Source: Bradyrhizobium sp. Y36 (GTDB lineage Bacteria; Pseudomonadota; Alphaproteobacteria; Rhizobiales; Xanthobacteraceae). From it: DNA of 64,000 nucleotides. Position numbers and translations under genes: made by a program. The stretch's first letter is position 1. Each line of letters begins with the position of its first letter. Location of the stretch: assembly GCF_002531575.1 (NCBI RefSeq), contig NZ_NWTI01000006.1, forward strand, positions 62,001 through 126,000, in the 5' to 3' direction. Below the pieces are notes generated by a model. The model searched no databases. It was not told where the DNA came from and saw only the letters and a program-made list of their open reading frames with translations. Positions 36,190-44,878 of this stretch are shown piece after piece.

Positions 36190-36740
36190 GAGCCGGGCTT
36201 GCGGTGGACGCGGCAGCGTCGGCATGAGAGGTGCGGGCAGGGCGGGTAGTCCCTGTGAGCCCGTAACCGCGTGCGGACGACGGCGCTGCTAGGCTTCGTC
36301 TCGCTCGTAAGTTTCCGGCTTCGTCGACAGGGCCGGGAATACTGCGGCGAGGAGCGGGCCGTGCGTACGGCAAAACCGTGTGGTCCTGGCCGTCGTTGCT
36401 ACGGTCAAGCCGGATCGAAGATGTGCGCGAGCCCAACCGGGCAGACGGCATCATCCAATTCGAACGGCGAGGGAGGCCAGAAGGAATGGTCGGCTCCCGG
36501 GAGATCACGGCATAAGCCGTCCAGCCACTGCGCAGGGAAGGCCGAGTGATCGGCACCACCTGTATGCTGCTGTGCGGTCTCCTTTGCGCATCATTCGCGC
36601 AGCGGACCGCGGGTGCGCTGTCAGCACCCGGCCTTCCCTGCACCCTCTTGGATTTAGAGGGTGAGAGAGCAAGCAACCTCGGGCGAAACGCGCCGCGAGG
36701 CTGCGAAGCCATGTCTGCGGGCCGAGCTGCGTGCCACAAG
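36190..36740. repeat. Degenerate dispersed Bradyrhizobium intergenic sequence, family G
   Basis: Segments such as GGCGGGTAGTCCCTGTGAGC, ATCACGGCATAAGCCGTCCA and CACTGCGCAGGGAAGGCC, later GCACCCGGCCTTCCCTGC and ACCTCGGGCGAAACGCGCCG, appear in the order of a long non-coding sequence that I recall from many Bradyrhizobium genomes. No second copy is in the window. The whole 35892-37037 spacer has no gene I can support; frames across it are Arg/Pro-rich shadows. Confidence 0.5.
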
Positions 36741-36750
36741 CTCGATCTCG

Positions 36751-36840
36751 TAGGGTGGGCAAAGCGCAAGCGTGCCCACGTCTTTGTTGCTGACGGAGGG
36801 AGATCGTGGGCATGGCGCAAGCGCGCCTTTGCCCACCCTA
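36751..36840. repeat. Palindromic intergenic element, family B (copy 2)
   Basis: TAGGGTGGGCAAAGCGCAAG at the left and GCGCCTTTGCCCACCCTA at the right are inverted repeats, and inner CGTGCCCACG / CGTGGGCATG arms are kept. It is the same element as 13400-13487; the central 25 bp differ. Confidence 0.8.
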
Positions 36841-37037
36841 CGACACTACGACACTTGCGATCTGCGTGGCACGGTCTCGTCCATCGCAGATCGGCAGAAT
36901 CTGCCGGGACGGATTTGCCGCTGCGACGGAGCTGCTATCCGCAATTCGCGATAAGTCCTTGATGAACATGTATCCGCGAGCTGGCATGCGCGTTGCACGC
37001 GAGAGCTGCGTTCGCAAATGAACAGTGGAGTTCGGGT

Positions 37038-37601
37038 ATGAGTGTCGGCAGCATGAGCAGCATCGGTGGCGGCGGCGCGGCGGGATCGCCATTCTCAGCC
37101 GGCCCATCGAAATCCGCCGATGGCGCGCAGAACGACGTCTCGGCCTTCTCGTCCATGCTGCAGGACGGCACGCCTTACGACGAGATCAAGGTCGATCTGC
37201 CGAACGGCATGTCGGTCGGCATCGTGCATTTCGGCGGCGGAGGCTTCGACAGCGAGGCGCTCAAGTCCATCGAGGATTTCGTGCGGAGGCTCGCGGACGA
37301 GAAGACGCTCGGGCAGCCGGCAGCGAGCGCCGATCAGGCCGGCCATGACGAAACGCCGGGTGCGGTCGGGATCGACAAGATCCATGTCGATCTTCCGAAC
37401 GGAATCTCGTTCGAGATCCTGCATTCCGCAGGCAAGACGTCCACCGACAGTGCCGCAATCATGAAGCAGCTCACCGACGCCGCCGAAGAGCTCGCCGAAT
37501 CGCTCGGGCATTATTCGCCGGCATCGAGTGCGGCGTCCGCCTACGCCGCGCAGCAGGCCGCCGCGTCCGGCCGGAGCCGCGGGCTCGACGCCCGCAGCTG
37601 A
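37038..37601 (+). CDS. Unknown protein with an internal duplication (187 aa)
   Basis: ATG 37038 has GGAG eight bases upstream. After a Gly/Ser-rich start, two related segments follow: YDEIKVDLPNGMSVGIVHFG with EALKSIEDFVRRLADE (about residues 50-95), and IDKIHVDLPNGISFEILHSA with AAIMKQLTDAAEELAE (about 113-155). Each looks like a strand-turn-strand plus helix. The tail is Ala/Ser-rich. No signal peptide and no family recognised. It stands alone between repeats and a convergent transport gene. The duplication supports it as a real protein of unknown function. Confidence 0.7.
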   Translation: MSVGSMSSIGGGGAAGSPFSAGPSKSADGAQNDVSAFSSMLQDGTPYDEIKVDLPNGMSVGIVHFGGGGFDSEALKSIEDFVRRLADEKTLGQPAASADQAGHDETPGAVGIDKIHVDLPNGISFEILHSAGKTSTDSAAIMKQLTDAAEELAESLGHYSPASSAASAYAAQQAAASGRSRGLDARS

Positions 37602-37661
37602 TGCGCCTGCGCGGAGCGTGACGATGTCATGCCGGCATTCGCCGCGCTCCCCGGGCCTCTC

Positions 37662-39452
37662 TCAGACGCGATACCACGCCGCCAGATTCCACGTGATGGT
37701 GTCCCAACCGGAGATGTCGATCATCAGATTATTGGCGCCGGCGTTGACGATGGGGCGCGAGAGCAGCGGCAGGAACACGTTGGCCTCGCAGAAGATCTCG
37801 TCCACCTTCATCAGCAGCGCGGCGCGCTTGACGGGATCGAGCTCGCTCTGCGCGGCCTTGTAGGCCTTGTCGGCCTCGGGATCGGAATAGCGCGAATTGT
37901 TGCGGCCGAGCCATTTGTTGTCCTTGGTCGCGATCTCCCAGGAGACGCACTGGTTCAGGAAGCGCTCCGGATCGGGCTGCGGCTGCGTGGTGTTGTACAT
38001 CTCCATGTCGGCATAGAATTTGGAGTAGGTGTCGGGGTTGCCGACGTCGGAGGAGAAGAACACCGAGGCGGTGACCGCCTTGATCTCGATGTCGATGCCG
38101 GCCTTCTCGCAGGCCTGCTTGATGATGGCCTGGGTCTTCTGGCGCGGGGCGTTGATCGAGGTCTGGAATACGTATTTGAGCTTCTTGCCGTCCTTCTCGC
38201 GGACGCCGTCCGCGCCCTTCTTCCAGCCGGCTTCGTCGAGGATCTTGTTGGCCTTGTCGATACTGAACTCGTATTTGAGCTTGGGCGACTTGAACTGCTT
38301 GGGCGCGTTGACGAAGCTCGCGGTGGCGATGCCGCCGCGGCCGTAGATGAATTTCTGGATCGAATCGCGGTCGATCAAAAGGTTGATCGCGCGGCGAACG
38401 GCGGGGTCGGACAGCGTCGGGTGCTTGGTCTTGAGGCTGGAGCGTTCGCCGTCAACCTCGGTCCAGGGGTCGGTGGTGTTGAGGATGACGAACTCGACAT
38501 TGCCTGAGGGCGTGATGTCGAGCTTGCCCTTGCCGCTCGCCTCCATGCGCTTGAGGACCTCCTCCTCCACCTGCATGTTCCAGGCGAAGTCGTATTCGCC
38601 GGTCTGCAGCACGGCGCGGGCCGCAGACACCGCATCGCCGCCGCCCTTGATCTCGAGCGTGTCGAAATGCGGCTGGTTCTTGACGTGATAGTCGGGATTG
38701 CGTTCGGCGCGGATCAGATCGCCGGGCTTGAACTCGACGAATTTGTACGGGCCGGTGCCGACCGGCTTCAGGTTGGCCGGCGCTTCGCGCGACTTGGCGC
38801 CGACATAGTCGCCGAAATGATGTTTTGGCAGGATCTGGCCGACCTGGCCGCCGACGAACGGGTCGGCCCAGAACGGTGTCGGGGCCTTGAAGATCACCTT
38901 GACGGCGAAGTCGTCGATCTTCTCGACCTTGATGTCCTTGTAGGAGCCCGTGGTGAAGGCCGCGGTGGCGAGATCTGCGGCGTACTGCCAGGTGAAGACG
39001 ACGTCGTCCGCGGTGAAGGGCTTGCCGTCATGCCATGTCACGCCCCGCTTCAGCTTCCAGATCACGCTCATGCCGTCGGCCGAGAGGCCGCCATTGGCCT
39101 TGGTGGGGACCTCGGCGGCAAGGCAGGGGACGAGATTGCCGTCCTTATCCCACCCGGCGAGCGGCTCGAAGAAGACGCGCGAGGCGATCTGGTCCTTGGT
39201 GCCGAGCGCGAAATGCGGATTGAGCAAAGTGGGCGCCTGCCACAGCAGCATCTTGAGCGTGCCGCCGCCGCCGGCCTTGGTCGGCTTGTAGGGCAGCGTG
39301 GCGTCCGCCATCGCCACGTCGTGCCAGACCAGGATCTGGCTTGCGATCGGGGCCGCGATCCCGACCGCGGCCACCCTTTGGATGAACGAGCGCCGCGACA
39401 GCGTGCCTTGCTTCACCTGTCCGACCAGGCCCCGGATCTCGTGCTCGTTCAT
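37662..39452 (-). CDS. ABC transporter substrate-binding protein, peptide/opine family (SBP_bac_5)
   Basis: The 596-residue protein from ATG 39452 (GGAGG upstream) has a twin-arginine signal (TLSRRSFIQRVAAVGIAAPI) and the family-5 hallmarks VIWKLKRGVTWHDGKPFTAD near residue 125, PVGTGPYKFVEFKPGD near residue 230, and HPTLSDPAVRRAINLLIDRD near residue 350. These periplasmic proteins bind oligopeptides, opines, nickel or glycosides. No permease or ATPase gene is adjacent, so the partner must be elsewhere. An earlier in-frame ATG at 39494 lacks a better ribosome site. Substrate unknown. Confidence 0.88.
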   Translation of the reverse strand: MNEHEIRGLVGQVKQGTLSRRSFIQRVAAVGIAAPIASQILVWHDVAMADATLPYKPTKAGGGGTLKMLLWQAPTLLNPHFALGTKDQIASRVFFEPLAGWDKDGNLVPCLAAEVPTKANGGLSADGMSVIWKLKRGVTWHDGKPFTADDVVFTWQYAADLATAAFTTGSYKDIKVEKIDDFAVKVIFKAPTPFWADPFVGGQVGQILPKHHFGDYVGAKSREAPANLKPVGTGPYKFVEFKPGDLIRAERNPDYHVKNQPHFDTLEIKGGGDAVSAARAVLQTGEYDFAWNMQVEEEVLKRMEASGKGKLDITPSGNVEFVILNTTDPWTEVDGERSSLKTKHPTLSDPAVRRAINLLIDRDSIQKFIYGRGGIATASFVNAPKQFKSPKLKYEFSIDKANKILDEAGWKKGADGVREKDGKKLKYVFQTSINAPRQKTQAIIKQACEKAGIDIEIKAVTASVFFSSDVGNPDTYSKFYADMEMYNTTQPQPDPERFLNQCVSWEIATKDNKWLGRNNSRYSDPEADKAYKAAQSELDPVKRAALLMKVDEIFCEANVFLPLLSRPIVNAGANNLMIDISGWDTITWNLAAWYRV

Positions 39453-39583
39453 CGGATCACCCTCCACCTCGAAGACATCAGTCGCCGGCATCATGTTGCA
39501 TCATGCACGAGGCGGCAATGCCGGCGTGGCCGTCGGGCCATGCGACGAAATGACGATGGGGAGGGCCTTGGCACACCCGGACC

Positions 39584-39618
39584 CGGATCGCCGCCTGAGA
39601 GACCCAGGTGGCGATCCG
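39584..39618 (-). promoter_or_regulatory. Hairpin in the leader of the SBP_bac_5 gene
   Basis: CGGATCGCC and GGCGATCCG are 9-bp perfect arms with an extra inner CCT/AGG pairing, about 130 bp upstream of the ATG on the minus strand. It could be an operator or leader structure; the rest of 39495-39788 shows nothing recognisable. Confidence 0.35.
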
Positions 39619-39788
39619 GTGCGAGCTTGGCTGAACTTGGGGAAGTTCTAAGGCCGCGGGGGAACGCTAACCCGTTCACTCCCGGCGCATCAAGTTTCGT
39701 GATGTTGCCGCGGCCGGAGATTCATTGCAGCCGCCACGACATCGCCACACATGGGCCGTCGGCGCGTGAACCCGTGACGAGCCGGCAT

Positions 39789-40175
39789 CTACCTGATGCC
39801 GAGCACGCCGATCGCGAGCGCCGACAGCAGCAGGGCCTGACTCAGAAGCTGCAGCGCCGTGTTCGGCTGTGCCAGCCAGCGCGTGACCCGCTCGGAGAAG
39901 GACAGCGCCGTATCGGCGAACAGCGGCTGAAAGCTATGCCGGAAGAAGTGCGGGAATCTGGCACCGAACCCGGAGGTCAGCAGGGCGTGGAACGTCGACA
40001 TCATCGCCACGAAGATGACGGCGCCGAACGGCTCGCCGACGAATTCGGCCGCGTCGATCAGCTTGATCGCCAGCGCGACCCCGGAAGAGATCGGCACGCC
40101 CTGAAGCACGAAATAGAGCGCAAAGCATTCGAGCCATTTTCGGCCGGTGAGCTTTGGTGCGGCGAGTGCGGTCAT
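39789..40175 (-). CDS. Integral membrane protein of unknown function (128 aa)
   Basis: ATG 40175 has GGGAGG nine bases upstream. The product begins MTALAAPKLTGRKWLECFAL and has three hydrophobic stretches: near residues 16-38 (ALYFVLQGVPISSGVALAIK), 52-70 (FGAVIFVAMMSTFHALLTSG) and 108-127 (LSQALLLSALAIGVLGI), separated by a charged loop. No transport or catalytic motif is seen. It is divergent from the MetQ-like gene. Function unknown. Confidence 0.65.
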   Translation of the reverse strand: MTALAAPKLTGRKWLECFALYFVLQGVPISSGVALAIKLIDAAEFVGEPFGAVIFVAMMSTFHALLTSGFGARFPHFFRHSFQPLFADTALSFSERVTRWLAQPNTALQLLSQALLLSALAIGVLGIR

Positions 40176-40420
40176 GGTCGGGTCCTCCCTGAGTTCCGGT
40201 GTGGTGCCGCCAATCTCGCGCGCCGCGTGCTGCGCTGCCGTGATGCGGCTCACGCTTGGCGAAGGGCGACCCGGCCACTGCGAATTCGTTTCGCGTTTGC
40301 CGCGGAATGGAGAAGGCGCACCCGCGCCGGGCGCTCAATTTGGATTTCCATTTCATTGATTTCCCCTTGCGGAGCAGCGAATACGGTTCCAATCATTCGT
40401 GCCGTGCCATGGAGACCAAG

Positions 40421-41203
40421 ATGTCGTTTCGCTTCCCCCTGATCCTCGCCACCGTGCTCGCCGCGTGGTCGGCAGCAAGCTCCGCCGAGACCATCAAGAT
40501 CGGGGTGACGCCGGGACCGCATGCACAGATCCTGGAAGCCGTGAAGCCGATCGCGGCGAAGAATGGCCTCGACATCCAGCTGCTCGAATTCTCCGACTAC
40601 GTCGTGCCGAACGCCGCGCTCGACGCCGGCGAGATCCAGGCCAATTCGTTCCAGAACCAGCCTTACCTCGACAACCAGAAGGCCGACCGCGGCTACAAGA
40701 TCGAGGCGGTCGCGCTGACCGTGAATTTCCCGATCGGCGTCTACTCGAAGAAGCACAAGGCCTTTGCCGACATTCCCGAAGGCGGCAAGGTCTCGATCCC
40801 GAACGATCCGACCAACGGCGGCCGCGTCCTGCTGCTGCTGCGCGACAAGGGCGTGATCAAGCTGAAGGACGGCACCGGCTTCAAGCCGACGGTGCTCGAC
40901 ATCACCGAGAACCCGAAGAAGCTGAAATTCATCGAGGTCGACGCGGCGCAGGCGCCGCGCGCGCTCGATGACGTCGACGCCGCCGCGATCAACACCAATT
41001 ATGCAACTCAGGCGGGCCTCGATCCGGTCAAGGATCCGATCCTGCGCGAGGACCCCAAGGGTCCCTATGTCAATCTGATCGCCGTGCGCACCGCCGACAA
41101 GGACAAACCCTGGGTCAAGATCCTCGTCGACAGCTACCACACGCCGGAGGTCAAGGAGTTCGTCCTGACCAAGTTCAAGGGCGCGGTGCTGCCGAGCTGG
41201 TAG
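40421..41203 (+). CDS. MetQ/NlpA-family ABC transporter substrate-binding protein
   Basis: The 260-residue product has a Sec signal (MSFRFPLILATVLAAWSAAS, cleavage after SSA) and no lipobox Cys, unlike classical MetQ lipoproteins. The mature sequence shows IKIGVTPGPHAQILEAVKPI, LLEFSDYVVPNAALDAGEIQ and ANSFQNQPYLDNQ, the NlpA-family core that binds methionine or related ligands. Start ATG 40421 has GGAG six bases upstream; ATG 40409 is an alternative. No MetN/MetI partners are adjacent. It precedes, by 150 bp, the flavin monooxygenase and CMD genes, suggesting uptake of their substrate, possibly a sulfur compound. Confidence 0.87.
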   Translation: MSFRFPLILATVLAAWSAASSAETIKIGVTPGPHAQILEAVKPIAAKNGLDIQLLEFSDYVVPNAALDAGEIQANSFQNQPYLDNQKADRGYKIEAVALTVNFPIGVYSKKHKAFADIPEGGKVSIPNDPTNGGRVLLLLRDKGVIKLKDGTGFKPTVLDITENPKKLKFIEVDAAQAPRALDDVDAAAINTNYATQAGLDPVKDPILREDPKGPYVNLIAVRTADKDKPWVKILVDSYHTPEVKEFVLTKFKGAVLPSW

Positions 41204-41353
41204 GCAATCTGCCCAGCTCCAGCGCAGGGATGATCGCGGCGGGCGGGCTTGCGCATGAAAGTCGCGGATGAGCCCTGCGCAATGCCCGCTTGTCTGGAGC
41301 CGCACGACCCGACATCATCGAGCGCCTGGCCATCCTTGCCCGACAGGGGTCGT

Positions 41354-42388
41354 ATGAAACGCTTTGCAAACCTGAAACGCCTGGGATTTTTCACGCGGCT
41401 GCTGGACGAGGCCCCGCCCGCCGAGCGCTATCGCTTCGCGGCCGAGCAGATCGTCCGCGCCGAGAAGGCGGGCCTCGATTCCGCGTGGATCGCCCAGCAT
41501 CATTTCCACGAGCGCGAGGGAGGCCTGCCGTCGCCTTTCACCTTCCTCGGCTATGTCGCAGCGCAAACCTCGCGCATCCGCCTCGGCACCGGCATCGTCA
41601 CGCTGCCGCTGGAGAATGCGGTGCGGGTGGCGGAGGACGCTGCCGTCCTCGATCTCCTCTGCAACGGCCGCTTCGAGCTCGGCGTCGGCACCGGCGGCAA
41701 TCCGTCGGCCTTCGCCGCCTTCGGCCTCGACAGCGCCCAGCGCAACGACATCTTTGCGCGCAATCTGGCGGTCGTCCGCACCGCGCTGGTCGGAAGGCCG
41801 CTCGACGGCGGCGACACCATCTATCCGCAGCGTCCGCAACTGGACAAGCGGATCTGGCAGGCGACGTTCTCGGTCGCGGGCGGTGCCCGCGCCGGCAAGG
41901 CGGGCGATGGCCTGCTGCTGTCGCGCACCCAGCCGCGCACGAAGGAGGCGCCGAAGGCGACGCTCGCCGAGATCCAGAACCCGGTGATCGACGCCTATCT
42001 GGACGCGCTGCCCAAAGGGGCCGAGCCGCGCATCATGGCCTCGCGCAGCGTCTTCGTCGCCGACGACCACGCCGAGGCCCTGCGCCTTGCCGATATCGGG
42101 CTGCGCCGCGCACTGCCGCAATTCATGAAGGGCGGCCACCTTCCGCCGGGCGAGACGCTGGCGGAGATGATCACGGCGTTCGACACCCATGTCGGCGATG
42201 CCGACCACGTCATCGCCTCGCTGCGGGCGGACGCGACGCTGGAGCGGGTGACCGATCTCGTCTTCCAGGTGCATTCGGTCGATGCGCCGCACCCTCACGT
42301 CCTGCGCTCGATCGATCTGGTCGCGGAGAAGGTGGCACCGGCGCTGGGCTGGATCCGGACCGCGCCCGACGTGGCGCTGGCGGGCTGA
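41354..42388 (+). CDS. FMN-dependent luciferase-like monooxygenase (KPN_01858-type)
   Basis: The 344-residue protein opens MKRFANLKRLGFFTRLLDEA and shows luciferase-family features: IAQHHFHEREGGLPSPFTFL near residue 40, TSRIRLGTGIVTLPLENAVR near residue 75 and LDLLCNGRFELGVGTGGNPS near residue 100. It resembles a family of putative FMN-dependent monooxygenases found with two CMD/AhpD-type genes, as here. It would oxidise a small organic (perhaps sulfur) substrate with FMNH2 and oxygen; this is inferred from family only. AGGGG lies five bases before the ATG. CMD and AhpD genes follow closely. Confidence 0.83.
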   Translation: MKRFANLKRLGFFTRLLDEAPPAERYRFAAEQIVRAEKAGLDSAWIAQHHFHEREGGLPSPFTFLGYVAAQTSRIRLGTGIVTLPLENAVRVAEDAAVLDLLCNGRFELGVGTGGNPSAFAAFGLDSAQRNDIFARNLAVVRTALVGRPLDGGDTIYPQRPQLDKRIWQATFSVAGGARAGKAGDGLLLSRTQPRTKEAPKATLAEIQNPVIDAYLDALPKGAEPRIMASRSVFVADDHAEALRLADIGLRRALPQFMKGGHLPPGETLAEMITAFDTHVGDADHVIASLRADATLERVTDLVFQVHSVDAPHPHVLRSIDLVAEKVAPALGWIRTAPDVALAG

Positions 42389-42416
42389 CCGGAATGAATG
42401 TGTGCGAGGCTGAAAG

Positions 42417-43016
42417 ATGAGTACGCAGGATATCATCGACACGCTCGCCGGGATCGTACCCGGCTCGGCGCTGGACGCGATCCGCGCCCGTCGCCTGCAG
42501 GCGCGCGAGAATGCGCAGAAGAGCTATCTGTCACTGTTCGAGCCGATCGACCCCGGCGATGTCTCGCTTGTCGAGCGCGCCGCAGTCGCGACCTTCGTCA
42601 CCGGGCTGCATGGCGAGTCCCCCGTTGCGGCCTTCTATCGCAAGAAGCTTGCCGCGAACGCGGATGGTGCGCGCCTGCTCGCGGCGATCGATGCCGAAAT
42701 CGCGCGCGGCAGGACTTCGGGTCCCTACGGCTCGTATCCTGCCGGTCCGCTGTCGGTCGAAAACACGGCCGGGCTGATCTATCGCGTCAGTGCGGCGAGC
42801 AAGACGGCGCTCGGCGCGAGACTCGCAGCCGCGCTCGAGCATGCGCATCTGCTGGTGTTCCGGCCACGCGACGCCGCGGCCGCCGACATGAAGGCGCTGC
42901 TCGACGCCGGCTGGTCGAACACCGGAATCGTCACCTTCTCCCAACTCGTCGCGTTCCTGTCCTTCCAGGTGCGCGTCGTCAGCGGCCTGCGCACGCTCGC
43001 CGCGGCAAGCGCATAA
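42417..43016 (+). CDS. CMD domain protein (Avi_7170-type)
   Basis: The 199-residue protein reads MSTQDIIDTLAGIVPGSALD, later DVSLVERAAVATFVTGLHGE and ALLDAGWSNTGIVTFSQLVA. It matches the carboxymuconolactone-decarboxylase-like group that pairs with an AhpD-type partner, but it lacks the redox Cys pair, so it may be structural or catalytically different. It starts 28 bp after the monooxygenase and ends 14 bp before the AhpD gene, in an evident operon. Biochemical role unknown. Confidence 0.75.
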   Translation: MSTQDIIDTLAGIVPGSALDAIRARRLQARENAQKSYLSLFEPIDPGDVSLVERAAVATFVTGLHGESPVAAFYRKKLAANADGARLLAAIDAEIARGRTSGPYGSYPAGPLSVENTAGLIYRVSAASKTALGARLAAALEHAHLLVFRPRDAAAADMKALLDAGWSNTGIVTFSQLVAFLSFQVRVVSGLRTLAAASA

Positions 43017-43030
43017 GAGGAGGTTGCATC

Positions 43031-43609
43031 ATGAGCGGCACCGTCAATCCTCCCGTCGTCTTCACTCAGGACGAGCTCGGCTGGGTCTCCTGGATCGATC
43101 CGCTGCCTGAAGCGGAACTGACGGACCGGCATTACGCAGGCCTGGTCGACCGCGCCCGCGCCAAGTCGGAATATTTCCGCCTGCTGGTGCGCGACCCCGA
43201 GGTGCTGGAGGCCCGCACCAAGACCGACAAGGACATCTTCTACAACGTCGCCGACGGCCTGCCCCGCGCCGAGCGTGAGCTCGCGGCGGCGGCGACCTCG
43301 CGCTACAATGGCTGCATCTATTGCGCTTCGGTGCATGCGCGTTTCGCCAGCACCTATTCCAAGCGCCGCGACGACGTGCAGCGCCTGCTCGACGAGGGCG
43401 TCAAGGCTGATCTCGGCGAGCGCTGGAATGCCGTGGTCAAGGCGTCGGTGGCGCTGGCCGCAACGCCGATCGCATTTGGTCCCGACAATATTGCGGAACT
43501 GCGCCGCGCCGGCCTCGACGACGCCGAGATCGTCGACGTCATCAACGGCGCCTCGTTCTTCAACTGGGCGAACCGGCTGATGCTGTCACTTGGCGAGCCC
43601 TCGAAATAG
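43031..43609 (+). CDS. Alkylhydroperoxidase-domain protein (Avi_7169-type, AhpD-like)
   Basis: The 192-residue protein contains the AhpD signature with Cys95 and Cys98 in CIYCASVHAR and His102 next to them, in an all-helical CMD fold (AERELAAAATSRYNGCIYCA, later EIVDVINGASFFNWANRLM). AhpD enzymes are thiol peroxidases; here it may detoxify peroxide produced by the neighbouring flavin monooxygenase. GAGGAGG lies upstream of the ATG. It is the last gene of the metQ-LLM-CMD-AhpD run. Confidence 0.84.
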   Translation: MSGTVNPPVVFTQDELGWVSWIDPLPEAELTDRHYAGLVDRARAKSEYFRLLVRDPEVLEARTKTDKDIFYNVADGLPRAERELAAAATSRYNGCIYCASVHARFASTYSKRRDDVQRLLDEGVKADLGERWNAVVKASVALAATPIAFGPDNIAELRRAGLDDAEIVDVINGASFFNWANRLMLSLGEPSK

Positions 43610-43665
43610 GCAATCTCCGGCACGAGAATTGCTGCTTGTTTCAACTGAAGTGGATGGAGCCGTGC

Positions 43666-44823
43666 ATGAGCAACATCGATCGTCGTACCCTGGTGAAGGG
43701 CTCGCTTGCCGCCATGATGGCGGGCGCGGCCGTCTCGCGCGGTGCCTTGGCTGATACCTCCGAGCCGATCCTGCTCGGCGTCAGCGGTCCCCTGACGGGA
43801 CCGAACGCGCAATACGGCACGCAATGGAAGCAGGGCTTCGATCTCGCGCTCGACGAGATCATGGCGGCCGGCGGCATCAACGGCCGCAAGCTCGCCTACC
43901 AGTTCGAGGACAGCCAGAGCGATCCGCGCCAATCGGTGGCGATCGCCCAGAAGTTCGTGTCAAATCCCGCCATCGTGCTGGAGCTCGGCGATTTCTCCAG
44001 CCCCGCCTCGATGGCGGCATCCCCGATCTACCAGCGCGGCGGCCTCGTGCAGTTCGGCTTCACCAATTCGCACCCTGATTTCACCAAGGGCGGCGACTTC
44101 ATGTGGAGCACCTCGGTCAGCCAGGCCGACGAGCAGCCGCTGCTGGCGGCCTACGCGGTGAAGCGCCTCGGCCTGAAGAAGCTCGCGGTGCTGCACCTCA
44201 ACACCGATTGGGGCCGCACCAGCCGCGACTATTTCGTCAATGCGGCGAAGGAGTACGGCGCGGAGATCGTGGTGACCGAGGGCTACATCGCGGAGGAGCG
44301 CGACTTCCGCTCGACGCTGGTGCGCGTGCGCGACGCCAATCCGGACGGGCTGATCCTGATCTCCTATTATTCCGACGGCGCGCTGATCGCCCGTCAGGCG
44401 CGTCAGGTCGGGTTGAAGCAGGTGATGTGCGCGGCGAGCTCGGTCTACTCGCCGAAATTCATCGAGCTTGGCGGCGAGGCGGTCGAGGACGTTCACGTCG
44501 GCACGCGCTACTTCCCCGAGGACACGCGGCCAGAGGTGCAGAAGTTCATCGCGGGCTTCAAGAAGAAATACAACGGCCAGGAGCCGGATGCCTTCAACGC
44601 CTATGCCTATGACGCGATGAATATGGCCGCCGCCGTCGTGAAGATCGGCGGCACCGATCGCAAGGCGATCCGGGACGCCTTCACCAAGGTCAAGGATGTC
44701 CCCAGCGTCATCTTCGGCACGGCGACGTTCGACGTTGCCACCCGTCGCGTCAAGGGCGCCATGAACGCCGAGCTCGTCGTGCGCAAGGGCCAGTTCGCGC
44801 TCTGGGACGGCAAGCCGACCTGA
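43666..44823 (+). CDS. Branched-chain amino acid-type ABC transporter substrate-binding protein
   Basis: The 385-residue product has a twin-arginine-like signal (NIDRRTLVKGSLAAMMAGAA) and the Peripla_BP_6 features ILLGVSGPLTGPNAQYGTQW, DEIMAAGGINGRKLAYQFED and ELGDFSSPASMAASPIYQRG. Ligands of this family range from Leu/Ile/Val to aromatics, urea and amides. It heads a complete transporter operon followed by the fused permease and two ATPases. The ATG at 43666 starts the signal directly; a frame 10 codons longer is less likely. Confidence 0.9.
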   Translation: MSNIDRRTLVKGSLAAMMAGAAVSRGALADTSEPILLGVSGPLTGPNAQYGTQWKQGFDLALDEIMAAGGINGRKLAYQFEDSQSDPRQSVAIAQKFVSNPAIVLELGDFSSPASMAASPIYQRGGLVQFGFTNSHPDFTKGGDFMWSTSVSQADEQPLLAAYAVKRLGLKKLAVLHLNTDWGRTSRDYFVNAAKEYGAEIVVTEGYIAEERDFRSTLVRVRDANPDGLILISYYSDGALIARQARQVGLKQVMCAASSVYSPKFIELGGEAVEDVHVGTRYFPEDTRPEVQKFIAGFKKKYNGQEPDAFNAYAYDAMNMAAAVVKIGGTDRKAIRDAFTKVKDVPSVIFGTATFDVATRRVKGAMNAELVVRKGQFALWDGKPT

Positions 44824-44878
44824 TCCAACGGTCGGAGCAACCGCTTCGGCCGCCTTCTCTCCACACGGGGACCGATTT

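Noticed and set aside
40176..40420. Possible SAM-type riboswitch upstream of the MetQ-like gene
   Set aside because: I looked for SAM-II-like pseudoknot elements and found no matching core; nothing supports a riboswitch.
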